From assembly GCF_024584515.1 (NCBI RefSeq), contig NZ_CP102173.1:248001-312000 (forward strand): a DNA stretch of 64,000 nt, read 5' to 3'. The position numbers and the translations under genes were made by a program. The stretch's first letter is position 1; each line of letters begins with the position of its first letter. The notes beneath the pieces were generated by a model that saw only the letters and a program-made list of their open reading frames with translations, made no database searches and was not told the DNA's origin. This DNA is from Aeromicrobium wangtongii (lineage in GTDB: Bacteria > Actinomycetota > Actinomycetes > Propionibacteriales > Nocardioidaceae). Positions 36,131-46,422 of the stretch are shown here, piece by piece.

Positions 36131-36225
36131 CAGATTCCGCGAGTGGCGCAGATCGGACCTTTTGAGACGGCGTGTCGTCCCGGTCTGCGCCACTCGGGGG
36201 TGGGTCTGCGCCACTCGCAGATCTG
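36131..36225. repeat. Inverted repeat with three copies of one arm after hppA
   Basis: GCGAGTGGCGCAGA (36139-36152) can pair with TCTGCGCCACTCG (36184-36196) or with TCTGCGCCACTCGC (36205-36218). The outer pairing extends through CAGAT (36131-36135) and ATCTG (36221-36225). Two mutually exclusive hairpins are possible between hppA and the next gene. Confidence 0.75.
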
Positions 36226-36238
36226 AAAGGGTGGGGGC

Positions 36239-37705
36239 ATGCTGCCCTCCCGTTTCGTCCCGGCCCTCCGCTCCGCCCTCGGGCGCGCCGACTTCACCGT
36301 CGACGCGGTGTACGCCCTGATCGGTGACGAGGCGCACCGCGCTCTGGGTCGCAACCAGAGCGTCCCGGCACTCCGTGCGACGCGCGGCGGGGGAGTCCTG
36401 GCGACCTTGGTGCGCCTGTTCGCGCTGCAGGTCCCCGTGGCGCGTGACGAGGCGGATGCGGCGCTGCCGGGCCTGGTCGACGCCCTCGCCGAGGCCGGCA
36501 TGGTCGTGGCATCCGGCGGCGAGGTCCGCGCGCTGGTCGACATCCGGCCGTACGGCGACGAGGACCACGACTGGTGGATCGTGTGCGACCCGACGCCGGG
36601 CCTGGACGGCCGCCAGGCGCCCATGGATCCGTCCTATGTCCTGGGCATCAGCGAGGCGTCGTCGTCCCTGGCTCAGCTCACCATCCGCGAACCGGTCGGT
36701 CGCGCGCTGGACATCGGCACCGGGTGCGGGGTGCAGGCCCTCCACCTGGCGCAGCACGCGCGCGAGGTGGTCGCCACCGACGTCAACCCGCGCGCCCTCG
36801 CGATGGCCCACCTGACCGCCCGGCTCAACGAGCTGGACGTCGACGTCCGCGACGGCAGCCTGTTCGAGCCCGTGGCCGGCGAGCGGTTCGACCTCATCGC
36901 GACCAATCCGCCGTTCGTCATCTCGCCCCCCGGCAGCCAGGTGCTGGTGTACCGCGACTCCGGGATGCCCGGGGACAGCGTCGTGCGCCACCTGGTCGAG
37001 AACGCCGAGACGCACCTCACCGACGGGGGCTGGTGCCAGATCCTGGCCAACTGGGCGCACCGCGAGGGCACCGCGTGGGAGGACGAGCTGGGCCAGTGGC
37101 TCCAGGACCGTCCGCTGGACGCGTGGATCCTGCAGCGCGAGCTGGTCGACCCGCCGGCCTATGTCGAGATGTGGCTGGCCGACGCCGGGCTCGCGACCGC
37201 ACCCGACTACGTCCAGCGCTACGACGCGTGGCTCGACTGGTTCGAGAGCGAGCGCATCGAGGCCATCGGCTTCGGCTGGCTCAGCCTGCGCAGGACCACG
37301 CAGACGCCGGTGCACCGCATCGAGGAGTGGACCGGCGAGATCGCCCCGCCCGTCGGTCCGGGCATCGCCGCCTGGGGCGATCGGATCGACCGTCTGCGCG
37401 GGTTCGGGGACGACGCCCTGCTGGACGTCACCTTCCGGCAGGCGATCGACCTGGTCCAGGAGACGCGTGGCGCGGCCGGTGCCGACGATCCCGAGAGCAT
37501 CGTGATCCGCCTGCAGCACGGCGTCCGGCGTACCCGCCAGGTCGACACGGTCGAGGCAGGGCTGGTCGGCGCGAGCGACGGCGACCTGACCTCGGGTCAG
37601 ATCCTGGACGCACTGGCCTCGCTGCTCGGCCGGGACGCCGGTGAGCTGCGCCGGACCTACGCGCCGGTCGTCCGCGAGCTCGTCGAGGAGGGTTTCCTCA
37701 TCTAG
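36239..37705 (+). CDS. HemK/RsmC-like methyltransferase
   Basis: 488 residues. N-terminal helical domain (1-150), then a class I methyltransferase with ALDIGTGCGVQALHLAQHAREV (motif I region), TDVNPRAL and the tetrapeptide NPPF (about residue 222), a signature of enzymes methylating exocyclic amines or glutamine. The C-terminal 200 residues have no recognisable motif. Substrate may be rRNA, tRNA or protein. Start at ATG 36239, weak AAAGGG upstream. Lies directly after the triple inverted repeat. Confidence 0.82.
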   Translation: MLPSRFVPALRSALGRADFTVDAVYALIGDEAHRALGRNQSVPALRATRGGGVLATLVRLFALQVPVARDEADAALPGLVDALAEAGMVVASGGEVRALVDIRPYGDEDHDWWIVCDPTPGLDGRQAPMDPSYVLGISEASSSLAQLTIREPVGRALDIGTGCGVQALHLAQHAREVVATDVNPRALAMAHLTARLNELDVDVRDGSLFEPVAGERFDLIATNPPFVISPPGSQVLVYRDSGMPGDSVVRHLVENAETHLTDGGWCQILANWAHREGTAWEDELGQWLQDRPLDAWILQRELVDPPAYVEMWLADAGLATAPDYVQRYDAWLDWFESERIEAIGFGWLSLRRTTQTPVHRIEEWTGEIAPPVGPGIAAWGDRIDRLRGFGDDALLDVTFRQAIDLVQETRGAAGADDPESIVIRLQHGVRRTRQVDTVEAGLVGASDGDLTSGQILDALASLLGRDAGELRRTYAPVVRELVEEGFLI

Positions 37706-37731
37706 CCGGCGGGGTCGTGCGCTGAGCCCGG

Positions 37732-38223
37732 TCAGTCGAGGTCGAGCTGCATGATCGTCAGATCGAGCCAGCGGCCGAACTTCTGACCGACCTGCGTCAG
37801 CTCGCCGACGGTCCGGAACCCCCGGCGCGCGTGGAGCTCGATCGAGAGCGTGTTGGTCGACTCGATCATGGCGACCATGCGGTGCAGCTGCGCCTCGCGC
37901 GCCCGGACGATCAGTGCGTCGATCAGGACTGACGCCAGACCCCGGCCCTGGTGCGTCGACCGGACGTACAGCGAGTTCTCGACGGTGTGCCGGTAGCCCG
38001 ACTTGGGTCGCCACGGCCCGTACGAGGCATAACCCGCCACGACCCCCTCGACCTCGGCTACCAGGACGGGGAAGCCTGCCGACAGGCGTCCCTCGAGCCA
38101 GGCGCTGCGGTCGGCGAGGTCGACCTCGCTCTCGTCCCAGATCGCCGTCGTGTCGCGGACCGCCTCGTTGTGGATCACGAGCAGATCGGCGGCATCGGAC
38201 GGCACGGCGTCCCGGATCGTCAT
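37732..38223 (-). CDS. GNAT acetyltransferase (PAT/YncA-like)
   Basis: 163 residues. MTIRDAVPSDAADLLVIHNEAV and DTTAIWDESEVDLADR at the N-terminus resemble phosphinothricin/methionine-sulfoximine acetyltransferases; the acetyl-CoA loop is QGRGLASVLI and motif B is NTLSIELHARRGFRTVG. Likely N-acetylates a small amino compound. Its ATG overlaps the MFS gene stop (ATGA), so the two form an operon, perhaps detoxification plus export. Confidence 0.85.
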   Translation of the reverse strand: MTIRDAVPSDAADLLVIHNEAVRDTTAIWDESEVDLADRSAWLEGRLSAGFPVLVAEVEGVVAGYASYGPWRPKSGYRHTVENSLYVRSTHQGRGLASVLIDALIVRAREAQLHRMVAMIESTNTLSIELHARRGFRTVGELTQVGQKFGRWLDLTIMQLDLD

Positions 38224-39440
38224 CGCCGCACCCCGTCGATCGAGGCCAGCTCGGGGCTGGGACGCCAGCGGGGCACCATCTGCGCGAACAGGGCCACGCA
38301 CGCGATCGCTGTCGCGATGGCACCGCCGATCACGAAGCCGCCCCAGGCGCCGACGCCGTCGATGCCTGCGCCGATGACAGGGGAGGAGACCGCCCCACCG
38401 ACCGTGTAGGCGGTGCCCTGCCAGCCCATGGCCTCGCCACGACGCGCCTCCGGGACGAGCTTGGCGATCCACTCGGAGGCCGCAGTCATCGTCGGGGCGC
38501 ACAGCAGCCCGGCCGGGATGACGAGCAACGACAGCGACCACACGCCGTCGGCCAGGCCGACCGGGATCGTGGCCAGCCCCAGCGCGAGCAGCAGGTACGT
38601 GGGCCGGATGGAGCGGCTCAACGATCCGTAGACCAGTCCGCCGACCAGCGACGACAGGCCCCACGCGCCGTACGCGATGCCGACCGAGCTGACCTCGTCA
38701 AGCTCGCGCAGCTCGGCGACGACCCCCAGGTCGGTGCCGAACAGGGCCGCCATCGCGCCACCGGACAGGAGGAAGAGGAACACCAAGGGTGCCGACACGA
38801 ACGAGGTCGCGACGGGGGTCGTCTCCGGCTCCTCGGCGTCGACGGCTGTCACCGATCGGGTCGGCGGGTCCAGCACCCAGAAGATCAGGCCCGCGATCAC
38901 CTCGCAGGCCCCGATCGCGTACAGCGCGGCCGCAGCACTGACCTGGGTCACCAAGAGTGCACCCACGGCCGGACCGATGATGAAGCTCGCCTCGGCGACG
39001 ATCGAGTCGGCCGAGAACGCGGTGCGGCGCTGGCGCTCGGTGACCATGACGCTCAGCGCCAACCGCACGATCGAGAAGATCGGGATCAGGAACAGCCCCA
39101 TGAGGAAGGAGACCGGGATCAACCACGCATACGTCGCCACCGTCGCCACGGGATAGAGCAGACCGATCATGACGATCGACGGCACGATGGCCCGGCGGAT
39201 GCCGAGGCGGTCGATCAGGCGCCCGCGCCAGGGCGACCCGACGCCGGCGCCGACGGTCGTGGCCGCGGCGATGAGGCCGGCCTGCTTGTAGTCGCCGCCG
39301 AGCTCCTCCACGACGTACAGCGTCAGGACCAAGGGCGCGGCCAGCGCCGGGATGCGGGCGAAGAAGGCGGCGACGAACAGTGCGCGGAGCCGCCGATCGG
39401 ACCACAGCTGCGCATACCCGGAGAAACCCACGGGTTCCAT
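38220..39440 (-). CDS. MFS transporter
   Basis: 406 residues, 12 predicted hydrophobic segments; the motif A-like loop between segments 2 and 3 reads RGRLIDRLGIRRA. A central charged loop precedes segment 7 (DPPTRSVTAVDAEEPETTP). The ATG at 39440 is chosen because it begins just before the first conserved segment; GTG starts upstream are possible. Substrate unknown; pairing with a PAT-like acetyltransferase hints at drug or amino-compound efflux. Confidence 0.82.
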   Translation of the reverse strand: MEPVGFSGYAQLWSDRRLRALFVAAFFARIPALAAPLVLTLYVVEELGGDYKQAGLIAAATTVGAGVGSPWRGRLIDRLGIRRAIVPSIVMIGLLYPVATVATYAWLIPVSFLMGLFLIPIFSIVRLALSVMVTERQRRTAFSADSIVAEASFIIGPAVGALLVTQVSAAAALYAIGACEVIAGLIFWVLDPPTRSVTAVDAEEPETTPVATSFVSAPLVFLFLLSGGAMAALFGTDLGVVAELRELDEVSSVGIAYGAWGLSSLVGGLVYGSLSRSIRPTYLLLALGLATIPVGLADGVWSLSLLVIPAGLLCAPTMTAASEWIAKLVPEARRGEAMGWQGTAYTVGGAVSSPVIGAGIDGVGAWGGFVIGGAIATAIACVALFAQMVPRWRPSPELASIDGVRR

Positions 39441-39566
39441 TGTTTCACCCGCCACGGACACGAAGAACCGCCGAGCGCCGCTCCGGTGCTTGGGACACGG
39501 CGGTGGGATCTGTCTTGACAGCACGCGCTACGGTCATCACCGTCTGACCAATTCAGGAGTTGCCCA

Positions 39567-42347
39567 GTGACCAGTCTCGTCATCGTCGAGTCCCCCAACA
39601 AGGTTCGCAGCATCGCGGGCTACCTCGGGGACGGCTATGTCGTGGACGCCTCCGTGGGCCACATCCGCGATCTCCCGCGCGGCGCCGACGAGGTGCCGGC
39701 CGCCTTCAAGGGCGAGTCCTGGGCGCGCCTCGGGGTCAACATCGACTCGGAGTTCGAGCCGATCTATGTCGTCTCCGCCGACAAGAAGTCGCAGATGGCC
39801 AAGCTCAAGAAGCTCCTTAAGGATGCCGACGAGCTCGTCCTGGCAACCGATGAGGACCGCGAGGGCGAGGCCATCGCGTGGCACCTGTTCGACGAGCTCA
39901 AGCCGAAGGTGCCGGTCAAGCGCATCGTCTTCAACGAGATCACCAAGGACGCGATCCAGCACGCGATCGCCCACCCCCGTGACATCGACATGGACCTGGT
40001 CGACGCGCAGGAGGCCCGCCGCATCCTGGACCGCCTGTACGGCTACGAGGTCAGCCCGGTCCTGTGGAAGAAGGTCATGAGCGGCCTGTCCGCCGGCCGC
40101 GTGCAGTCCGTCGCGACCCGCCTGGTCGTCGAGCGCGAACGTGAGCGGATGGCGTTCCACGTCGCGTCCTACTGGGACCTCGAGGCCACGTTCGACGCCG
40201 GCGAGGGCTTCGACCCCCAGCAGTTCCCGGCCAAGCTGTTCAGCCTCGACGGCAAGCGCATCGCCTCGGGCAGCAACTTCGACAACACGGGCGCGTTGAC
40301 GTCCGACAAGGTCGCCCACCTGGACGAGGCACAGGCCGGCGCGCTCGCCGACGCGCTGACCGACCAGCCGTTCACGGTCCGCTCGGTCGAGGAGAAGCCC
40401 TACACGCGCCGCCCGTACGCGCCGTTCCGCACCACGACGCTGCAACAGGAGGCATCGCGCAAGTTCGGCTTCGGCGCCGCCCGCACGATGCAGGTCGCCC
40501 AGCGGCTGTACGAGAACGGGCACATCACGTACATGCGCACCGACTCCACGACGCTGTCGCAGACCGCGCTGGAGGGCGCCCGCGCCCAGGTGCTGGAGCT
40601 GTACGGCAAGGAGTACCTGCCCGAGAAGCCGCGCGTCTACGCCAGCAAGGTCAAGAACGCGCAGGAGGCCCACGAGGCCATCCGTCCCGCGGGTGAGGCG
40701 TTCAAGACGCCGCAGCAGACCGGCCTCAGCGGCGACGAGCTGCGCCTGTACGAGCTGATCTGGAAGCGCACGATCGCCTCGCAGATGAATGACGCCAAGG
40801 GCAACTCGGTCTCGATCCGCATCGGCACGACCGCCACGACCGGCGAGGACGTCGTCTTCAGCTCCTCGGGCCGCACCATCACGTTCTACGGCTTCCTCAA
40901 GGCCTATGTGGAGTCCAGCGACGACGCGGAGGCCCAGGGCGACGACCAGCAGACCAAGCTGCCGAATCTGTCCGAGGGGCAGACCGTCACCGCCGCCGAG
41001 CTCGGCAAGGCCGGTCACGAGACCAAGCCGCCGTCGCGATTCACCGAGGCGTCGCTCATCAGCGAGCTCGAGACCCGGGAGATCGGCCGTCCGTCGACGT
41101 ACGCGTCGATCGTCGGCACGATCCAGAACCGCGGCTACGTGTACAAGAAGGGCACCGCGCTGGTGCCGGCCTGGATCGCGTTCAGCGTCATCCGGCTCAT
41201 GGAGCAGCACTTCCCGCGGCTGATCGACTACAACTTCACCGCCGAGCTCGAGGACGTCCTCGACGAGGTCGCGAACGGCCGCGAGGACCGCCTCAACGTC
41301 CTCACGGGCTTCTGGACCGGCTCCGGCGAGAGCGACACGGGCCTCAAGCGCCTGATCGAGAACCTGCCGGACATCGACGCACGCGGTTTGGCGACGTTCC
41401 CCCTCGGCGAGGACATCGACCTGCGGGTCGGCCGCTACGGACCGTACGTCGAGGGCCCCCCGTTCACGGAGGGCGAGGACGGCAAGAAGGTCCCGACGCG
41501 GGCCAACGTGCCCGACGACCTGCCGCCGGACGAGCTGACCCTCGACAAGGCCAAGGAGCTGCTCGCCACGCCGGCCGGCCTGGAGAAGGAGCTCGGCAAG
41601 CACCCCGAGACCGGGCTGATGATCACGGCCAAGAACGGCCGGTTCGGCCCGTACGTCACCGAGGCGCTGCCCGAGGACGCCAAGAAGACCGACAAGCCGC
41701 GCACCGCGAGCCTGTTCAAGAACATGGACCTGGACTCCATCACGCTCGACCAGGCCGTGCAGCTGCTGACGCTGCCGCGGGTCGTCTACATCGAGGACGG
41801 CGTGGAGGTCACGGCGCAGAACGGCCGCTACGGGCCCTACCTGAAGAAGGGCACCGACTCGCGCTCGCTGGACAGCGAGGAGCAGCTGCTGACGATCACC
41901 GAGGACGAGGTGCGGGCCATCTACGCCCAGCCCAAGACCTATGGCCGCAAGGCAGCCGCGGCTCCGCTGAAGGAGCTCGGCAACGACCCGGTCAGCGGCG
42001 CCCCGGTCGTCGCGAAGGACGGCCGCTTCGGCATGTACGTCACCGACGGCGAGTACAACGCGACGCTGCGCAAGGACGACTCGCTGGAGACGTTGACGCC
42101 CGAGCGGGCCTTCGAGCTGCTGGCCGAGCGTCGTGCCAAGGGCCCGGCCAAGAAGGGCGGCAAGAAGACCGCCAAGAAGGCCACGAAGAAGACGACCGCC
42201 AAGAAGGCTCCGGCCAAGAAGGCTCCGGCCAAGAAGGCGGCGACGAAGAAGGCCGCCGCCAAGAAGACGACGACGACCAAGAAGGCCGCCGCGAAGAAGA
42301 CGACGGCCAAGAAGGCGACGACCGAGGCGGCCGCCAAGAAGGCCTGA
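39567..42347 (+). CDS. topA: DNA topoisomerase I with lysine-rich C-terminus
   Basis: 926 residues. Toprim domain [15 protein letters not shown] (4-18) with [14 protein letters not shown] (93-106). Catalytic tyrosine in [10 protein letters not shown] (Y322). No zinc-finger cysteines; instead several Topo_C-like repeats (such as GRFGPYVTE and GRYGPYLKK) and a final ~65-residue lysine/alanine tail ([14 protein letters not shown] pattern) as in mycobacteria and Streptomyces, where it aids processivity. GTG 39567 has AGGAG 7 nt upstream. Relaxes negative supercoils. Confidence 0.97.
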   Translation: MTSLVIVESPNKVRSIAGYLGDGYVVDASVGHIRDLPRGADEVPAAFKGESWARLGVNIDSEFEPIYVVSADKKSQMAKLKKLLKDADELVLATDEDREGEAIAWHLFDELKPKVPVKRIVFNEITKDAIQHAIAHPRDIDMDLVDAQEARRILDRLYGYEVSPVLWKKVMSGLSAGRVQSVATRLVVERERERMAFHVASYWDLEATFDAGEGFDPQQFPAKLFSLDGKRIASGSNFDNTGALTSDKVAHLDEAQAGALADALTDQPFTVRSVEEKPYTRRPYAPFRTTTLQQEASRKFGFGAARTMQVAQRLYENGHITYMRTDSTTLSQTALEGARAQVLELYGKEYLPEKPRVYASKVKNAQEAHEAIRPAGEAFKTPQQTGLSGDELRLYELIWKRTIASQMNDAKGNSVSIRIGTTATTGEDVVFSSSGRTITFYGFLKAYVESSDDAEAQGDDQQTKLPNLSEGQTVTAAELGKAGHETKPPSRFTEASLISELETREIGRPSTYASIVGTIQNRGYVYKKGTALVPAWIAFSVIRLMEQHFPRLIDYNFTAELEDVLDEVANGREDRLNVLTGFWTGSGESDTGLKRLIENLPDIDARGLATFPLGEDIDLRVGRYGPYVEGPPFTEGEDGKKVPTRANVPDDLPPDELTLDKAKELLATPAGLEKELGKHPETGLMITAKNGRFGPYVTEALPEDAKKTDKPRTASLFKNMDLDSITLDQAVQLLTLPRVVYIEDGVEVTAQNGRYGPYLKKGTDSRSLDSEEQLLTITEDEVRAIYAQPKTYGRKAAAAPLKELGNDPVSGAPVVAKDGRFGMYVTDGEYNATLRKDDSLETLTPERAFELLAERRAKGPAKKGGKKTAKKATKKTTAKKAPAKKAPAKKAATKKAAAKKTTTTKKAAAKKTTAKKATTEAAAKKA

Positions 42348-42411
42348 CCGGTCGGGGGTCCTCCGCCGTACAGTGGGGGCGGGCGTTTTCGTCTCTGACC
42401 GGAGGACCGTC

Positions 42412-44511
42412 GTGAGGACCCTGTCGCGTGCCCTTGTCGTGCTCGGCTCGGTCACGCTCCTGATCGGACTCGTGGCCGGGGTCGTCAACCGCCAGGTGCT
42501 GGACGGCGGCCGGTTCGCCGGGCACGTCGACGCGATCCGGGAGGACCCGCAGGTGGCCCGCCAGATCGGGCTCCTCGTCACCGACCGGATCCTGGCGCAG
42601 GAGCCGGACCTCACCGGACTGCGGCCGCTGCTGGAGTCGGCGTCCGCGACGCTCGTCGCCAGTCCTGCGCTCGGACCGGTCGTCCGCGGGACGGTGGCCC
42701 CGTTGCACGATGCCCTGACGTCCGACGACGGCGGCCAGGTCATCCTGCGACTCGCCGACGTCGGTGCGCTGCTGGTCACGGCGATCACGACCCTCGCGCC
42801 GCAGACCGAGGCGGCCATCCCGCCCGACCTCGACGTGACGCTCGCGTCGATCGGTGCGCAGGAGCTCACCGGCGATCTCATCGAGGCGGCCGACGACGTG
42901 GCCCTGCTCGCGGCGGTGCTGCCCGTCCTGGGGCTGCTGATGCTCGTGGCCGCGGGGGCGCTGGACCGGCGAGGGTGGCGCGGGGTCGTGCGGGCGACCG
43001 GGACCGGGGCCCTGGGCGCCGCGGGCGTCCTGGTGGTTCTGCTGCTGGTCGCCAGCTGGTGGGCGTCGCGGCTCGACGACTCGATCCGGGACGCGCTGGT
43101 CGCTGCGGCCTGGCGTGAGCTCGATGGCTCGTTCTGGGCCGTGGCGGGCGTGGTCGCCGCGGCCGGTCTGCTGATGCGGCTGGTGGCGAGTCCTGGCCTG
43201 GACCTGGATCCGTCGACATTGGCCTCGCGGGGGTGGCGGACGCTGTCAGGGGTCGGCTCGACGCCCCGGACCGAGCTGTTCCGCGGCGGGGCCGTGGTGC
43301 TCGTCGGCGGTCTCATGGTGGTGCGTCCCCTGCTCGTGCTCTCGCTCGTGGGCGTCATCGCAGGAGCAGCGCTGGTGCTGATCGGGGCTCGGTCGCTGCT
43401 GCGGGTCGGCGCCGCGTGGTGGGTCGCGCGACGCCCCGATCGGGTCCGGCGCGATCGTCAGGGTCTCGTCGCCCGGGCCGGGCCGATCGCCGCGCTCGCA
43501 GGTGCGGTGGCACTCGTCGCGGCGTTCGTGGTGGGGGCGTGGCCGGCAGGTCGTGACCTCCCGGCGTTCTCGGCCACGGACGGCACGGCGTGCAACGGTC
43601 ACCGGGAGCTCTGTGACCGCAGGTTCGACGAGGTCTCCTATGCCGGCACCCACAACTCGATGGCGGCGGCCGACCAGCCCGGATGGTTCCTGGCCGAGCA
43701 GCCCTACGGCATCCTTCGTCAGCTCGACGACGGCATCAGGGTGCTGCTGATCGACAGCTGGAACGGTCAGGGCACCGAGCGTCCGGGCGTCATCGCCAAT
43801 GCGGGCGCCGATCGCAAGAAGGCGCTCGCCGAAGCACGGGCGACATACGGCACCCGCGTGCTGCAGAGCGCGTTGCGGATCCGCGACGCCCTCGACCTCA
43901 CGCCCACCGGCCCGGTCCGCCCGTACCTCTGCCATGCGCTGTGCGAGCTCGGCTCGACGGACTGGGAGCCGCTGATGGTGCAGGTCAAGACCTGGCTGGA
44001 CCGCCACCCGCGCGAGGTGGTGACCTTCTTCGTGCAGGACGAGGTGTCGCCCGAGGACACCGCCGCCCTGGTCCGGCGCGCGGGCCTGGCCTCGTACGTC
44101 CACACACCCGTCGCGGGGCAGCCGTGGCCGACCCTCGGCGAGATGATCGCCTCGGGTCGCCGGGTGGTCTTCCTGCTCGAGAACGCCTCCGGCGGGTCCG
44201 CGGACCCGTGGCTCATCGACGCGCGCACGGCGGTCCAGGACACGCCCTACTCGTTCAGGCGGCCCTCGGAGTTCACCTGCACGCGGTTCCGCGGGCCGGC
44301 GGATGCCTCCCTGTTCCTCGTCAACCACTGGCTGAGCAACTTCGACTCCCGTGTCACCGACGCCGCGAAGGTCAACGCGGAGGACGTCTTGTGGCCCCGG
44401 TTGAAGACGTGCGAGGCGGAGCGAGGCCGACGGCCCAACTTCGTGGCCGTCGACTACTACGACCGGGGCGATCTGCTCCGTGCCGTCGACCGGCTCAACG
44501 GGGTCTCCTGA
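42412..44511 (+). CDS. Polytopic membrane protein with extracytoplasmic PI-PLC-X-like domain
   Basis: 699 residues. Hydrophobic segments at about 7-26, 160-183, 197-218, 242-258, 292-330 and 357-378 enclose an early polar loop (30-155). The C-terminal 300 residues resemble a phosphatidylinositol-specific phospholipase C X domain: YAGTHNSM (H414) and LCHALCE (H508) give the two catalytic histidines. Cysteine pairs (C394/C401 and around H508) suggest an oxidised, extracytoplasmic fold. Start GTG 42412 with GGAGGA 5 nt upstream. Substrate may be mycobacterial-type phosphatidylinositol lipids; unproven. Between topA and tmk. Confidence 0.78.
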   Translation: MRTLSRALVVLGSVTLLIGLVAGVVNRQVLDGGRFAGHVDAIREDPQVARQIGLLVTDRILAQEPDLTGLRPLLESASATLVASPALGPVVRGTVAPLHDALTSDDGGQVILRLADVGALLVTAITTLAPQTEAAIPPDLDVTLASIGAQELTGDLIEAADDVALLAAVLPVLGLLMLVAAGALDRRGWRGVVRATGTGALGAAGVLVVLLLVASWWASRLDDSIRDALVAAAWRELDGSFWAVAGVVAAAGLLMRLVASPGLDLDPSTLASRGWRTLSGVGSTPRTELFRGGAVVLVGGLMVVRPLLVLSLVGVIAGAALVLIGARSLLRVGAAWWVARRPDRVRRDRQGLVARAGPIAALAGAVALVAAFVVGAWPAGRDLPAFSATDGTACNGHRELCDRRFDEVSYAGTHNSMAAADQPGWFLAEQPYGILRQLDDGIRVLLIDSWNGQGTERPGVIANAGADRKKALAEARATYGTRVLQSALRIRDALDLTPTGPVRPYLCHALCELGSTDWEPLMVQVKTWLDRHPREVVTFFVQDEVSPEDTAALVRRAGLASYVHTPVAGQPWPTLGEMIASGRRVVFLLENASGGSADPWLIDARTAVQDTPYSFRRPSEFTCTRFRGPADASLFLVNHWLSNFDSRVTDAAKVNAEDVLWPRLKTCEAERGRRPNFVAVDYYDRGDLLRAVDRLNGVS

Positions 44512-44623
44512 GCGCTGGGTTCGTGGCGGTGTCGGCGTCGAGCCCTAGGGTGGGCAGATGGCGCGGACCTCCTCCCCGATCTCCTCGACCGGCCCTCACC
44601 CCACGCCGACTAGGCTCGGCCCC

Positions 44624-45268
44624 ATGGATCCCCTCTTCGTCGAGACCGGGCTGTTCCTCTGTCTCGAAGGCGGTGAGGGCGCGGGCAAGTCGACCCAGGC
44701 TGCCCTGCTGGTCGACTGGCTCGAGAGCCTCGGCCACCCCGTGCTGCTGACCCGCGAGCCCGGAGGCACCGAGGTCGGCAAGATCCTGCGCGGCATCGTC
44801 CTGTCCAATGACACCGGCGAGCTGTCCCCGCGCACCGAGGCGCTGATCTACGCCGCCGACAAGGCCGAGCACGTCGATCGCGTCGTCCTGCCGGCGCTGG
44901 ACGACGGCAGCATCGTGCTGACAGATCGATATGTCGACTCGACGCTGGCCTATCAGGGTGCCGGGCGCGAGATCGGCATCGCCGAGCTGGAGGCCGTCGC
45001 GCGCTGGGCCACATCAGATCTGCGCCCGAACCTGACGATCGTGCTCGACGTCGACCCGGCCGTGGGCCTGGCCCGCTTCGAGGGCGCCGACCGCATCGAG
45101 GCCGAGCCGCTGGAGTTCCACCAGCGGGTCCGGCAGCACTTCCTCGACCTCGCGGCCGTCGATCCCGCGCACTACCTCGTGCTGGACGCGAGCCGCCCGG
45201 CCGAGGACATCCACCGCGACGTGCGGGCGGCGGTCGAGCCGTGGTTGACCCAGGTGGGTGCCCGGTGA
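44624..45268 (+). CDS. tmk: Thymidylate kinase
   Basis: 214 residues. P-loop EGGEGAGKSTQ, TREPGGTEVG, the dTMP-binding DRYVDSTLAYQGAGR and a short LID. Phosphorylates dTMP to dTDP. ATG 44624 follows TAGGCT (44611-44616) by 7 nt and gives the usual N-terminus; a second leaderless-type start exists at ATG 44558 (6 nt after TAGGGT at 44546-44551), which would add 22 residues. GTGA overlap with holB, a common actinobacterial pair. Confidence 0.94.
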   Translation: MDPLFVETGLFLCLEGGEGAGKSTQAALLVDWLESLGHPVLLTREPGGTEVGKILRGIVLSNDTGELSPRTEALIYAADKAEHVDRVVLPALDDGSIVLTDRYVDSTLAYQGAGREIGIAELEAVARWATSDLRPNLTIVLDVDPAVGLARFEGADRIEAEPLEFHQRVRQHFLDLAAVDPAHYLVLDASRPAEDIHRDVRAAVEPWLTQVGAR

Positions 45269-46422
45269 CCGTGGCACCCGGATCGGTGTGGGCCGAGCTG
45301 GTCGGTCAGGAGCCCGTCGTCGAGACACTGCGCAGTGCCGTCGCGTCCGCCGGTGGTGACGGCCGGTCGATGACCCACGCCTGGCTGTTCACGGGTCCGC
45401 CGGGATCCGGCCGCTCCAATGCGGCGATGGCCTTCGCGACCGCGCTGCAATGCGAGCTCGGCGGCTGCGGCCAGTGCCACTCCTGCACGACGGCGCGGGC
45501 CGGCAGTCACCCGGACATCACGCTCATCACGACCCAGGGCCTCACGATCGGCGTCGAGGGCATCCGCGAGTACGTGCGGGCCTCGTCGCTGCGTCCGGCG
45601 CTGGGTCGCTGGCAGGTGCTGATCGTCGAGGACGCCGACCGGCTCACCGACCAGGCCGCCGCGGCGCTGCTCAAGGCGATCGAGGAGCCGTCCCGGCACA
45701 CGGTGTGGATCCTGTGCGCGCCGGCCGCCGACGACGTCATGATCACCCTGCGCTCGCGCTCACGCTCGGTCATCCTGCGCACGCCCGGCACCGAGGCGAT
45801 CGCCCGGTTGCTGGTCGAGCGCGACGGCATCGAGCCGGCGATGGCGCACGCCGTCGCGGCCGCCTCGCAGGGGCACATCGGTCGGGCCCGCGGGCTGGCC
45901 CGGGATGCGGGGGCCCGAGATCGGCGCAAGATGATCCTGTCGATCCCGCTGGCTCTTCGCGGGATCGGCGAGTGCATGTCGGCGGCCCAGCGGGTCAGCG
46001 ACGAGGCCACGACCCGTGCCGCCTCGTTCTGCGACGCCGCTGACGAGCGCGAGCTCGCCGAGCTGCGCCAGGCCTGGGGCGTCGAGGACCGGGGGCGGCG
46101 TCCTGCGGGCTACGCCGGGGCGGTCTCGACGCTGGAGAAGGATCAGAAGCGTCGGCGCACCCGCATGACCCGCGACGCGATCGACGGTGTCCTGCTCGAC
46201 CTGTTGTCGTTCTGCCGCGACGTCCTGGCGGTGCAGTGCGCCGGTGGCACCGAGCTCGTCAACGCCGATGTCGCCGACGACATCGCTGAGGTCGCCCGCC
46301 TGTGGACGCCTGAGTCGACGATCGGGGCCATCGATGCCATCGTCGAGTGTCGGCAGGCGCTGACGGCCAATGCTGCTCCACTGCTCGCTCTCGAGCGCAT
46401 GATGATGGGACTTCGCCGGTGA
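45265..46422 (+). CDS. holB: DNA polymerase III delta-prime subunit
   Basis: 385 residues. Clamp-loader AAA+ fold; the P-loop is GPPGSGRSN with arginine in place of the ATP-binding lysine, as expected for a non-hydrolysing delta-prime. The zinc module CELGGCGQCHSC is complete. Contains the relay AAAALLKAIEEPSRHTVWIL. Matches Rv3644c. GTG start overlapping tmk; stop overlaps the hydrolase gene (GTGA). Confidence 0.94.
   Translation: MTVAPGSVWAELVGQEPVVETLRSAVASAGGDGRSMTHAWLFTGPPGSGRSNAAMAFATALQCELGGCGQCHSCTTARAGSHPDITLITTQGLTIGVEGIREYVRASSLRPALGRWQVLIVEDADRLTDQAAAALLKAIEEPSRHTVWILCAPAADDVMITLRSRSRSVILRTPGTEAIARLLVERDGIEPAMAHAVAAASQGHIGRARGLARDAGARDRRKMILSIPLALRGIGECMSAAQRVSDEATTRAASFCDAADERELAELRQAWGVEDRGRRPAGYAGAVSTLEKDQKRRRTRMTRDAIDGVLLDLLSFCRDVLAVQCAGGTELVNADVADDIAEVARLWTPESTIGAIDAIVECRQALTANAAPLLALERMMMGLRR

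Noticed and set aside
42150..42344. Tandem AAGAAG/GCCAAGAAGG repeats resembling a repeat array
   Set aside because: It encodes the lysine/alanine tail of topoisomerase I in frame; a coding low-complexity tail, not CRISPR or satellite DNA.
39537..43358. Very long open frame opposite topA (over 1200 codons)
   Set aside because: Antisense to an unmistakable topoisomerase; composition is the mirror of its codon bias and no domain is recognisable. Similar long antisense frames opposite hppA, acs and the helicase were dropped for the same reason.
45265..46422. Arginine in the HolB P-loop as a loss-of-function
   Set aside because: Delta-prime subunits commonly do not bind ATP; the change is expected for the family.
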